Below are positions 10,154 to 22,647 of a DNA stretch of 64,000 nt, in pieces. The stretch lies in the NCBI GenBank assembly GCA_036245805.1, contig BTRK01000004.1, forward strand, positions 29,063,541-29,127,540. Reading direction: 5' to 3'. The position numbers were made by a program, and so were the translations under genes. Source of the DNA: Pristionchus mayeri. Its lineage: Eukaryota > Nematoda > Chromadorea > Rhabditida > Neodiplogasteridae. The notes beneath the pieces were generated by a model. That model was not told the origin of the DNA. It did no database searches and saw only the letters and a list, made by a program, of their open reading frames with translations. Position 1 is the stretch's first letter. Every line of letters starts with the position of its first letter.

Positions 10154-13100
10154 TCAGTCCAACTGAAATGTACACCGTTTCTTCAGATTACTATTAAGCT
10201 ATTAGTGTTGGCTAATGGAGGTCGCATTGCAACGCTGCTACCCCTCCCCGCGTCTGCTTGCCAGGTGCGGGGACATGGATACGCTGCAATGCCATCCCTC
10301 ATCCCACCTCCCATCCTACTGTTTCCTTACAACGTTAACAAGCATAATGAGTATCTTCTCTTAGTATCCCCCTCACTGCCGATTCGCATCTTTACTCACG
10401 GGGAAGAAGAGCTGCTGCACTTGTTCTCTATCCTTCTGAGATCTTGAGCAGTTAGAAGCGCACTGAACGCCTCCTCCCGATTCCTTCCCATGAGTGGCAT
10501 TCGAATGGGCACTTCTCGACGTCTCAACAACATCAATTATCTATGTACCCTCAAAGGAAAAAAACGACATGGCAACAAATATAAATACAGCCTTCCGTCT
10601 ATCGTCCCGATAATGAAAACTAGCCTGAGCTAACTCACCTTACTCTAACATCGTTCTCACCTCTAATAAAAACCTCTAATCAATCCAATTTTCAAACTCT
10701 CCATTTAATGAATTCAATAATCAAGTCTGACCTGATTGAAGAAGAATTGCTGGCAGTCGTCGCACTTCCACACGTCTTGTGCAATGTGGTGATGGACGAT
10801 GTGGAAGATCATCAGAGATTCCTCAAATGATGATTCACGGAATATACGTGTAACATTTTTAAAAAAACCTCTAGAAAGCCTGATAAGGACTAATGCGAAG
10901 AAGTTACACATTTGCACTAAATTTAATATTGTATAAATATTGTTTCAAAAACAAGTGACCATGAGAGCGAGATGCAGTGAGTTAGCACGATGGAATATTC
11001 ATATAGAGCTGAGACGAGACGTAGAGCAACTCACATCGCAGCTGCCGTTGCACAGAGCGCACTTGCGAGTGATGTCGGAGAGGGAGGTCGACTGAAGAGG
11101 CAGAATCGTCAATATGGAATACATTCATGGTCTTCTATCAACACGCTCATTCACCAAACTGCAGAATCGTTTGAAATTGTCAACTGCAGCAATACATTAT
11201 GGTGGCTGCTATCTCCATCGTCTCTGCTTGTCTATGCCCTCTCTCTCACCGGTTTCCAGTCTTCCGGGAAGCACTGGGCTGAGATGCTGTCCACGCGGGC
11301 AGTCAGCCAGTCGTCCGTCACAATCTCCGCATCTTCAGTGGTGGAATGGATGCACACCGCAGTGTGGTTCTTCGCCTGCAGTCAACCATACCAGGATAGC
11401 TCAGCAGAATGTGAGAAGATGGGGAGGGGGGTACGACCAACACGAAAGCAACTAGTTCAATGGATAGAGTGATCACGTGGTATCGTACCGCATTCTTGTT
11501 CGGGAAGGTCTACTTGCAGAGACTGCACGAGAATGGGCGAATGTCCTTACTGTGCATATTCACATGCGTCTTCAGATTCCTGCAAGGGATTCAAATGAGA
11601 AGAGCAGTCTTATTCACTGCGCACTCACTTCACGTTGTACCAATTATGACAAAGTCTGCACTGGGCCTTGCCCGACGTCTCCTTTTGAAGGCTCCTTCCA
11701 TTCCCTCAAATTGGCAAGTTATTTTATAAATGCAGACAAACATCTAACAATAAAATATTGTCTTTCAAGTAACCCCCAAACTGTAAGTGGACAGCATTGC
11801 CAATCAAACGAATGCTCATAGAATTTCACTTACTTAGTACGAGCATTCTTTGGTCTCCTCTACCATCTCCCTGCATTCCATCAGAGTCCTCTCCTCCCTC
11901 CATCATTCCTCCTGAATTTATTAGACTCTTAACATCTGAGCAAAATTGATATAAAAACTCTCATATTATTAGGCTGTGAAAAAAGTAATTGTAGATTTGG
12001 ACCACGAAGTTTGAGCACGCCTAAAATTCTTTTCATTTAAGATCTCAAACTGGCTCAATAGCATATCACATGTATCACGAGTCAGTGAAGCAAAACTAGC
12101 CCCTTCGTGAACGATTTTTTTCAAAGATTTTTAAAATTAGCCATATATTGATGGTAGAAGGTACTAAGGACAAGAAATCGAGGGAACCATGTTATTTGTC
12201 CCAGATCCGGCTTTTAGACATTTTCCGGTTTTACTACCGGCTATACTGTATATCAGTCCGCAGAAGAGCTACAGATATGCCATAGGTCTTAAAAAATCAG
12301 GAAAAATATGACAAATAATTTTACTGTTGACAACTTTCGGATTGGACCAAAATTCTGGGATCGAAAAACCACATTTTGAATTTAAAAATAAATATTTTCC
12401 CTATCACGCAGTAGAAACGCAGAGGTTTTTATTGCGGAATATGAAAGACCAATCTGTCAAGTGTCTTAGAAAAAAATATGAAGGAAAAATTTTATACCGT
12501 ATTTTTTGATAATCGCGGTTAAAGGTGAGGTCCCGAGGAGACGAATTGGAAATAATCGAAATCTTCTACATTGTACGTTGAACTTCGGCCAGCATTATGC
12601 TGTTTTATTTTGTACAACACAGTATACATCGAAAAATGTTCAAAGGAGATCGGATTTAGTGGTTCGCAAAAAATTGATTTTCAACACTCGGATTGTGGCA
12701 TGTTTAGGGGCATGTAAAGTATCATTATCAAAGTGAACGTCCATTGGTCATATGCTGATGTTCAAGTACAGTAGGCAGTCTATCAACATTCACAGAACTC
12801 GGCCCTTGCAATTACTCAAAACATCTAGATATTCGCAATCGAATTTACGAAAATGAAAGATTCGAAAAACAAAACAAATCGGTTCCACCCAGATTTTGCG
12901 AAAATCGATCGGATTTGAACATCAAAATTCATTTTCATACCATATAAGTCATCAAGCACACTGATTGGTACAACGCGCACCATTTGATATTTTTTTTTGT
13001 TTCGAAGAGGTGGAAATAATTTTTTTCCAGAAACAAGCAGTATAATTGTATTCACTGGGAATTCATACTTTTATGATCATACACTGAATTTAGATGTTCA

Positions 13101-16100
13101 AATCTGATCGATTTTCGCAAAATCTGGGTAGAACCGATTTATTTTGTTTTTCGACTCTTTCATTTTCGTAAATTCGATTGCGAATATCTAGATGTTTTGA
13201 GTAATTGCAAGGGCCGAGTTCTGTGAATGTTGATAGACTGCCTACTGTACTTGAACATCAGCATATGACCAATGGAAGTTCACTTTGATAATGATACTTT
13301 ACATGCCCCTAAACATGCCACAATCCGAGTGTTGAAAATCGATTTTTTGCGAACCACTAAATCCGATCTCCTTTGAACATTTTTCGATGTATACGGTGTT
13401 GTACAAAATAAAACAGCATAATGCTGGCCGAAGTTCAACGTACAATGTAGAAGATTTCGATTATTTCCAATTCGTCACCTCGGGACCTCACCTTTAACCG
13501 CGATTATCAAAAAATACGGTATAAAATTTTTCCTTCATATTTTTTTCTAAGACACTTGAGAGATTGGTCTTTCATATTCCGCAATAAAAACCTCTGCGTT
13601 TCTACTGCGTGATGGGGAAAATATTTATTTTTAAATTCAAAATGTGGTTTTTCGATCTCAGAATTATTAGTTTTGGTCCAATCAGAAAGTTGTCAACAGT
13701 AAAGTTATTTGTCATATTTTTCCCGATTTTTTAAGACCTCCGGCATATCTGTAGCTCTTCTGCGGACTGATATACAGTATAGCCAGTAGTAAAACCGGAA
13801 AATGCCTAAAAGCCGGCTCTGGGACAAATAACCTGGTTCCTTCGATTTCTTGTCCTTGGTACCTCATACCATCAATATATGACTAATTTTGAAAATCTTT
13901 GAAAAAAATCGTTCATGGCTTCCTCCATCGACTCGTGATACCTGTGATATAGTAGGGGTATACTTGTTCAATATATTTATGTATTCCAATCGCTTCATGC
14001 TTTTAGGATACCCGGGAAATCCAAGTTTTGTCAAATGTGATATTTACACTCTTTTCTAAAAATATTTCCCGTCCCTCGTATTTTGTGGGGAAAAGGGCTG
14101 CACATTCCCATATAGTGTAGTGAGAAGCACATGCGCAGTTCTTTCGAAAAATAGGTCTAACGCCGGTCCTGCCTCAACATAGCACGATTTACACATCACT
14201 GAATTAATACCTCAGCTAATAAACACTTATCAAGCGTAACGTTTCCTGTTTTGAGGTTCAATCAGACTGGTTTCTAAGTAAGTGCGGTTCCATGATACAC
14301 TATGGTGCTACATACCACAGAGAAACATTTGAACTCATTCCTTCTCTACTTGTAGAAAACATAGATTTTCAGTATTGATGAATACAGGCCAATATTGTCA
14401 AATTTCCGACTTTCGGTATACGGTGAATGAATAAATTTCCTCAAAAGGGAGCGATCCCCTGACTTTGTCCAGTCGTGTACTGATACATAAAGAGTAGCTT
14501 TAACAGTTAACCACAAAATTTAGGGCTTATCACCAACACTGGAAAATGGAAGACTTGTAATATACGAATTTCGATGTTCACATTTCATAGTCGGGATGAT
14601 GAATGCTGCATGGTTTGGCATAAGTATTATATGCCCACCTAAATATAATTTTAAGTTAACCAAGGAAAGTGCTTTTCGTTTCACTACATTTGAGATGGCT
14701 ATATCAATAGTCACGGATGCACGGTAAAAATAATTATTTATGTTGACGTGCGGTGGTCAAGTTAAAAAATAAATGTATTTTCTGACAGGCCTTTCGGAGC
14801 GGACCAGGTTCACATGTTGTATTGTGATATCCGTATGCCATACTTTTCGCATGTGACGTAATATTTGCCCTATCCTAGCTTTCCATGGATTGCTGGACCG
14901 AAACGTACTCAGTAAAACATTGTGTAGATGTAGCTTTGTCTTCATACTGTGACCTCAATACCAATTGAATAGACTTAAACCTACGCGCGATAGAAAGGGT
15001 ATCCAAGCACTCAACGAGCACAAGTAACAATATGATAAGCAGGCGGCAACCAAAGACGGGGCATTGCAGAATCGAAAATTTAAAAATCTACAATTACTTT
15101 TTTCACAACCTGATATATTTTCATAAAACAAAATTAAATAAAATTCTAGAATGGATACGAACTGATAAGCTCGATGAGCAATCCAGATGTTCTCACCTTT
15201 TTCCTCTCCTCTCTTAGGACCTACTCCATGGCTGATCTCTGGAGAAACTGGCTCTGATTTGAAATGATGCTGCAAATAATTGAGCGAAGGAGTATTGCTT
15301 CTACAGATATCACAAGTGTTGCACTCACTGGATCGTCATCTGTCCACTGCTTCTTCCTCTTGAGAGAGTGGAGGGAAGGGGCAGCAGAAGAAGTGCGAGT
15401 GACCACAGGGAAGTCTCTTCCAAGTCGATGCACTATCTCCGAACGGATTCGCAGCACTGGAGGAAGCTGCACAACACAATCACTCACTCCCCGTCGAATT
15501 CGCATCAATCAAGAGTGTCAACTCACGATTGGGGACTCTTTCGGATCATCGAGGAATGGTTGAGACAGCTTGATCTCAGACTGCGACCATTTCATCTCTG
15601 ACTGCGATAGTAGAGGAACCTCCGATGGGGCTCTTGCCTGCTCCTACAACGAATCGACTGTCAATTCACCTTGCTATATATCTACTCATTTGTAGACAAC
15701 TACTTCACAGAAACGTGGAGACTACAGAAGTGAGAGTGGGAAGTAGAAAAAGAGGGGAACCTCTCCAGTCCCCATTCCATCGGGATGTCCTTGCGAGAGC
15801 ACTTCCTTCTTTATAGGAAGAGAAGGCGAAACACAGTCAGTGGTCTGCAACTATTCGCTGGATGTCATCACTTCTTTTCGTGATCCTCCCCCCTTACCTG
15901 GTCGATTGCTGCTCTCTCCTCATTGAGATCACAGGGAGGAATCGAAAGCTGCGGAGGGAGGAGTACGGATTCGGATGGAACTGAGTCGGGCTGCAACCAG
16001 GACAACAGTGCCAAATAATATTTATTTGAAAGATAAAGCTGATCCCACAGAGCAATAAAATCGCGAATAATTATGGATTATACTCACAAGGAAGTCCTGC

Positions 16101-17065
16101 GGCTCCATCTTGATAATGAAGTCCTTGAAAGGCGCTGCAGGAGCCTCGACCGTCGAGAGATCAGACGATTCCGCTACAGAAATTAAGATTTTAAAAATCT
16201 GTATGAACAAATTACAATAAAGGGCAAATAATCGAAGTTGTGCCCTTACTCGGTTTGTCGTCGAAGAAGTCGTCGTTTTGGTCGTCTTCAGATGACGAGA
16301 CATCCTGCAAATCAATAAATCCGCATTAGTCATTCTAAAGGCAGATCTCCGCTAATAAGACTCACACATTCGAGTTTTATAATCTGCCGTTTCTCCCGTT
16401 TGGACACAGTTTTCTCGAAAGGTTCCTCCTTTATCGATCGCTTTTTCGCACTATTTTTCGAGATTCGTCTTCGGAGAGTCATCGGCTGGAATAAATCGAT
16501 GTCATGGATCATTTACGAATCATCCCAGTCTTGTCAGTAATGAACCACACTATATAATAATCGTGCCTAATAACAATTCGCGTCAAGAGCAGCTTCAATT
16601 CCTGATTGAGTTGCTTACCAGTGTTCTGTCCTTCCTCGCCATAATCTTCTCATCGTCCGTTGAAGAGGAGTCACGACGAGTCCCCAGTGTCTGCAAATAG
16701 TCAGAGAGACAGGCTCACTTCAATCAGAATAATCGATCGATTTCACACACCTGTGTGCTTAATGAAGAGGTTCCGACTCTTTCGCTGCGGAAGAACCGGG
16801 TTAGTTCAGGGTAGCGACCGATGTCGCTTGGTCGTCTGATCCAAAATCTTGGTAGATCTTGAATGTTTTCTCGCTGAAAAAAACGAAAGAAATGAACACA
16901 ATGGTAAAATATAAAGTAGAAATGACAAGAAAGAGCACATACGAGATTTATGTTGGCCTCCTTTTCACTTCCTCCGCTCACTTTGACGAGTGCATACATC
17001 ACTGGGAATTCGGCGTTGTCGTCCCTCTTTTCAAAATCCTTTTTCGGAATATGAAAGTGCTCCAT
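10154..17065 (-). CDS. Nuclear protein with C-terminal C2H2 zinc fingers
   Basis: Begins MEHFHIPKKDFEKRDD (start 17065-17063). About nine exons then encode a charged, Ser/Pro-rich protein with basic stretches (LRRRISKNSAKKRS, KREKRQIIKLE), acidic blocks (SSSEDDQNDDFFDD) and IKMEPQDF- and FKSEPVSPE-like sequences that resemble sumoylation sites. After a 3.3 kb intron (15196 to 11912, phase 1 on both sides) come GGMMEGGEDSDGMQG and zinc-binding repeats. These are CRLCHNWYNVKNLKTHVNMH, FSCSLCK...CIH, CALCNGSC...HHH and WKCDDCQQFF...H. The first is a good C2H2 finger and the rest are irregular. Predicted role: DNA-binding regulator. The long intron holds a mariner-type element and a palindrome. 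The zinc-finger half could instead be a separate gene starting at the ATG at 11906, which follows AAATTCAG. The last exon (stop near 10156) and the Ser-rich exon at 15779-15829 are the least certain. Confidence 0.55.
11970..15111. mobile_element. Mariner-type inverted terminal repeat pair enclosing about 3.1 kb
   Basis: The left end reads AGGCTGTGAAAAAAGTAATT from 11971. The right end, reverse-complemented from 15110, reads AGGTTGTGAAAAAAGTAATT and continues to match (about 26 of 27 bases). The GTGAAAAAAGTAATTG pattern is typical of mariner termini. A TA precedes the left end. I recognise no transposase between the ends, so the element is non-autonomous or decayed. A 1.9 kb palindrome (12063-13950) lies inside it. 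All of this sits in one intron of the zinc-finger gene. Confidence 0.5.
12063..13950. repeat. Long palindrome 1 (about 1.9 kb, intronic)
   Basis: The sequence from 12063 onward reappears reverse-complemented ending at 13950, with scattered mismatches. For example, ATATCACATGTATCACGAGTC at the left pairs with the segment ending in CCTGTGATAT. The arms run about 870 bp each and the unpaired centre is roughly 12940-13085. Open frames inside are mirror images of each other and show no protein family I know. Transcribed as part of an intron it would fold into a very long hairpin. Confidence 0.85.
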
Positions 17066-17099
17066 CTCCAAAGATATTTTTATAATTACAACTATTTGC

Positions 17100-20000
17100 A
17101 ACAGTGATTAGCACAATTTTAGATATATTACACTAATTAATTACGTGCGCATATAGTAGGATGTAACTTATAAAATTTCGTAAACTGAGCAGCATATATA
17201 ACTGAGTACGAACAAATTTGGGAAGAAATAGACGCCGTGAATTTAAAGTTACCCAACACCCTCGAAAATGCCTTTCTATATTATTTAACAATATAATAGA
17301 ACGGGCTCTAATCAGTTAAACTGGAATAATAAAAATAATTGAAATGCAATATTTGCACCAGCGTAGAACCGCAAAGTAAGAGTCTGAATTGCCTGATCAC
17401 GCCCGCTCTCCCTTGAACACACTATCTCGCTCGTTTTGTCGTGATCAAGGTACTCCCGCCAATTCAAATTATTTTCATGGGTGTTGGGAAACTTTAAGGA
17501 GAGCTTTCTTTCGAAATTTAGGAAATATTGTCGGAACAAGTGAAAAACAATATTGCACATTAGGCAGTTATTATGTAGAGCATAAGCATCATGCTAGGAA
17601 AGAATCAAAATGATAACGCATAAACAAAAACACGACCACAACACCAAAACCAATAAATCAATTTCCAAAATTTTGGAATTTATTTACAAAAATGGTAAAA
17701 GTCGCCACTTCGGTAGTGTGTACAGGAACTGCACAATAAACTACTATCGATTTTTACTTCCCTTAAATATACATGGTTATTTTACGTTATCGATTTTTAG
17801 TTAATGCTAATGTGAACCAATAAAAGAGTACAATACTCAACAGTTAATCGTAATAGGAGATTCCAGATTCGAAGTAAGGCTTTCACTCTGGCAGTTAGAA
17901 CTATACTAGTCAACCAGAGGTCGGTCGGAAACTGGTCAACCACTGGTCAGATACTTGTCAACCACTGGTTGGGAGAAACCAGAGTATGCGGGTGCGACAT
18001 TGGGACGTCGCAACCTCTCATGGAGAGATGCGACATTGCAATAGAGAAATGTGACTTTGCAAACGGAGAATAGCCAACACTATGATGGGATACATAAAAA
18101 AATGCGTATTCATTTTCGCTCTCTATCCGTCTTCCCAGGTGAATGGGTGAAGGAGATGTTTCCATTCACATTCCCATGTGCCGAGCTCATAAGATACCGG
18201 ATCCCATTTCCTCTCACTCCTCTCTCTTTCTTTGTCTAGCATCAGTCTGCTCATCTGAGAGAAAGAAAAGTTCTTGGATGGAGAGGATTTTTCTTTTCTT
18301 CGGCCCGACTTCGGGGCACCTCAAAGGGTATTTTTCATCGAGCAGGCATACTGTAAAAGCCTACGTTCTCACTAGTCTCACAGTAAGCATACCAAATAGT
18401 TCTCTCAGTTGCTTTTTTGGGGAGAGCAATGAAGCCCATTTAGTAAGTATCAAGCACTGTTATGTCCACATGTACATTTTTATAGCAATCTCACTTTTCG
18501 ATTGATAGACATGAACAAAATGGTATTTTCACAGTTCGAATTCCTCTTCATCTTCTCTCCTTCTCACCTTTCATTATTTCCCTTGCGATTCATCCTGAGA
18601 AAGGAAAGAAGTGTTCGATTCCTTCAATGTTCTCCCTCTCTAATGGCAGACTGGAGATGGGACAGACCCCACAATAATTGCGACCGTTGATGGGACTGGA
18701 CGAATTATCTCGTACCCTAACTAATCCATTATCTCCGAATCTGCATCTCTGCCCGTTGGATAAGAGTCCCATCCATTCGTCCACTTATCCTTTCATTCTC
18801 TTCTTCATCTCATTTTGAATGACGTCCCACTGTACGATTGAAAGGGAGAAGATGGCAGGAGAGGAATGGAAGGGATTAGTCACCACAGAGACATCCAAAG
18901 GATCCCCATTCATCCCATCTCCCCATCGAGAGTCCCCCAAGTGCTTATTAGTCGTGCTCTTGGCGGTTTCCATAGAGGCCGTTTGATCCTCTCAACAGGA
19001 GCCTAGAATGAAGGAAGGTTCGAAGTCTGATCCCCTTCTCTCACCAAGGAAGGTTAATAGAGATTGATGAGATGATTGGAGTTCCTCCTTGTGGTCATTT
19101 AGCAGAAAGGAGTCACACTTCCACTCCAATTTGCTCACTGGCTGTCATAATTGAGAAGAGGAGAGGGAAGAGAAAGGGAGCTGTCATGTGGACTGCCATT
19201 GATAAAGAGACACACTCTCGCATATTTTCCAAGAGACCAGAAATGAAGACAGGTGTATCACTAGGAAAGCCACGCCTAATTGGGTCAGGTCGAAAGGTTC
19301 TCACTTCATCTCTCGAATGGAAGTAACAAACACTCGACTAATCCTCTCCTTCTCATCCATCCATAATCATATCCTCCCATCCTCAAAGTGCATTGTGATA
19401 TGCCCTCCAATCTCTTTATTTCTAGAACAATTCACGCCACATGCTGGCACTCAAAAGCAATGATCCGCCCCTCAAATTGATCCTTCCCTTCCGGTCAATG
19501 AGAGAGGAATAGTCATTACCATCCCCTTCTTTCTTTCTCTTTCCACTCGCATGAAATGCAACAGTCCCCCTCAGCCTTTCCTCCTTTGAACAACACCCTT
19601 CTTTCTTCACCCCTTCCCTTGTTACCAACACTTCCTCCGTCCTAGGCACTACCTTAGTTGTTCCAACGACCTCACTTTGCATCTCTCTCTTCGGAGTCCG
19701 TATCGAGTTCGATCGGGAGTCAATTCCAATATATTTGATTGTTTCAACACCGACTAGACCTTACTCGTATAGTTGCTAGATGAGCCTCTAGTTGCTCTCT
19801 CATTCCTTTCTCTGGCCCATCTCATATCTCATTCGATCTTCATGATTCCATCTTCGCACTTCTCTCTTCCCTTTCACTAGAGTGAAACGTACACTAAACT
19901 TTTCTCCTTCATCCTTTCCTCAATGGAAGAAAAGCCTTGTAGCTCAGCTGTCTAAACTCCATATTTGTTCGTCCGTTTACTCACTCATCAGTCTAAATGT

Positions 20001-22560
20001 CAGTCGATGTTTGGCGGGAAAGAGTGATTCCGTTCTCCTCCTCCTCTCTTCTGTTCTCACCCTCGCAGTCTTTTCATCTCCTCTCTTCTCACCCTCCAAT
20101 GGAAAGAACCTCCATACCTATCACTTCTTATACTTCTCACCTGATTACGATGTAGAGCAGACTCCATCTACGCATTCCTCTATCTTTCCCGATTACTCCC
20201 CTGGATTTTACCATTTCCTGGAATCCTCACTTGATTATGCCTTATATCAAGCTTGGCATCAAAGTAGCTAGAGGTCTTTTCAGAAGGTCTGCCATCTCCC
20301 TCCTCCTCATGATTTGTTGATCCTTCAAACCTGCAACATTTGTTCGATCTCTTCTGACCCGCTATCGCTCTCCGATCAATTAATCACCGTCTCCCATCCG
20401 CTCTTTCTCCATCCTTTCCTTCTCCTCTTCATCTCCGAATTGTCTCAATATCTCTTCCCTCTCTCCACTTTCTCTGTTCCTTCCATCTCTCGAGTGCACA
20501 CTGCCCTTTCTCCTCCCCCTCCCCTCCCGAATCCAGATGAACAAAGTTTCTTTTGCTGCAATCTCCACTCTTGCCTCACTTCCCCTATCGACAACGATTT
20601 CCCTCCTGGCAGTACTCCTTCGTCACCCTTTACCTCCTGTCAAAACTCAGTCACACAATATCTTACTGCCATAAATCTAATCGGATGCTTCCACGCAACA
20701 TAACCTTTCAATTAAATTTTAGTTATATTCATTCCTAATCGTCGCTTGATAGTTCATATTTCAATATTTATTTTATCTAATTATTTTCATTTGAAATCCC
20801 TATTCGACGTACCGTTCGGATAATACCATTGAGGATTGAATTCTCTCTCCATCGCCATAGATACTGCCTCCATCGTAGCTACGAGATCTTCCTCTTTCCT
20901 CTCCTTTCACTTTACGATGCAGGGTCATCCCCTTCTCAGCTTCATTCATTACAGTAAACTGGCAGAATCTGTTTCCCCCCTCCTCCCTTCTTTTATCTCT
21001 CGCTCCTCCCTTGCAACACACACAGGTCATCTTCCTCCCTATTCATCCTCTTCCCTTTCTTCTCACTCGCAACCCTCTACTCTTCCCTCTCCTTCTTCAA
21101 CTTGTTAGCCATTCAAACCTTGGGTTGATTGCGTAATCTCATTCATCTCAATTACAAGGTTTACAATCGCAGATATTCTCATTCAAGCAATAAATATCCC
21201 GCTGGTCCTTTACGATCCTCCCTGCTGATCTATCTTAATTCTTGATCACTTTCTGCAAAATCCTTCTATTCCCTTCATTCACTCATTATCATTCTCACCC
21301 AACTTTTCACTCTCCTTTATCTTCGTGTGTTCATCTCTCATTTTTTCTCTTCCTGACCTTCTCCTTTTTCACTAATCCTTCTCATCCAATCTCATAGTCG
21401 TTCTCTGCGAGAAATGTCGAACTTATCTCAGAGTCATCTCCACCCAATATGGACGCCAACTAGTGTGTTTAGATGCAGAGACAGAGAAAGATGCGAGAGA
21501 GTGAGAGACGGCAGAGAGAGAGAGGGGGTCGAGTGACCAAGCCAACAACACCATTTCTCCTCCTCTGCACAATTCCCTAGATTTTCCCTTGCCCATCTGC
21601 TCATCTCCTTTTTTTGCTACCCAACTCCTCTCTCTAGCCGGTACTGCATGCTCCCTCCCTCTGTTTATATGGTGCCTCTCCTCTCTCTTCTTTCCTCAAT
21701 CTCTCACTCCATCCATGTAACGCGCATTTTCTAGCGCTCAACGCGAATCCACACTCGCCATTTGCTTGGAGTGACCCGATTGGGTTGGATGAGTCGATCA
21801 AGTGTCTCTCCTCTCTTCTCTCATTCTCCCTCTGGCTAGCCTCTCTCATCTCTCTCTCCATCTCTTTCCACGTATTCGCCTCTCTTCTCTCCCTCAGTAT
21901 TGGAAGGAAGTGGAGTAGCCGCTCTCTATTTCGACCTAATGAGTTGCTTGTCTCTTCTAATATCTCGATTCATCCCTTATCACTTGGCCTACATCAGGGT
22001 ATTCCATCTCTCTCATCTCTATCTACGATAACACCCATCCCATCTTGCTCTTTCGCTCGAGTCGAAAGAAAAGATAAAGTGTGGGAAACCTTCCCTTGAA
22101 TAACTAAAGAAGGCACTCTGGAGGCACCTTCTCTTTCTTTCTTCCCATCAACTTCAATACCTCGTTTTTCACTACCTTTAATGTCCACTTGTGCATCGGT
22201 TTCCTCATTCCTCCTTTCCTTCCTCTTCTTTGCACTCCTTTCCATTCCTTTCCCCTTCACGACCTTCTGTCAATCAAGATCATTCGTAAACGAGATAAGG
22301 AAGACAATCACTCACACTCGCATAGTATCTAGTGATTGTGTTAGTGATGTATACTGATCCTCACTATCATCTCCTGTTTCATTCTTCTTTCATATTCGAG
22401 GACTTCTCTCTGTCATCCTCTTATTATTCCGTTGCTTGACAAATACGCCACTCTTCTCTCTCGTAATTTGTTGCCTATGGATGACGCAATGCTCCCCTGT
22501 CAAAGGATGAAGGAGGCTTAATCCTTCCATTCATTCACATCTCGCCTTCATTTCAGTTTA
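17100..22560. other. Gene-poor pyrimidine-rich region upstream of the Argonaute gene
   Basis: From about 18.1 kb onward the plus strand is strongly enriched in C and T (TCTCTC, CCTTTC, TTCCTC words). This opens many spurious frames on both strands. None has consistent splice signals or a recognisable protein. A short patch of direct repeats (words such as TCAACCACTGGT and GCGACATTG) lies at 17,890-18,060. The 3' end near 22,560-22,580 leads to the 5' untranslated exon of the Argonaute. A minus-strand purine-rich gene cannot be excluded but I see no support for one. Confidence 0.45.
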
Positions 22561-22647
22561 TGTCAAATCGTTAATTTCAGGTAGCCTCGAACTTGTTTAT
22601 CGTATATCGATCGTGTGTACCAGACCTCGATCGAATCCCTTTCAACC

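Noticed and set aside
18143..22260. Many 60-130 residue open frames in CT-rich DNA
   Set aside because: Low-complexity composition opens both strands; no consistent intron phases or domain motifs.
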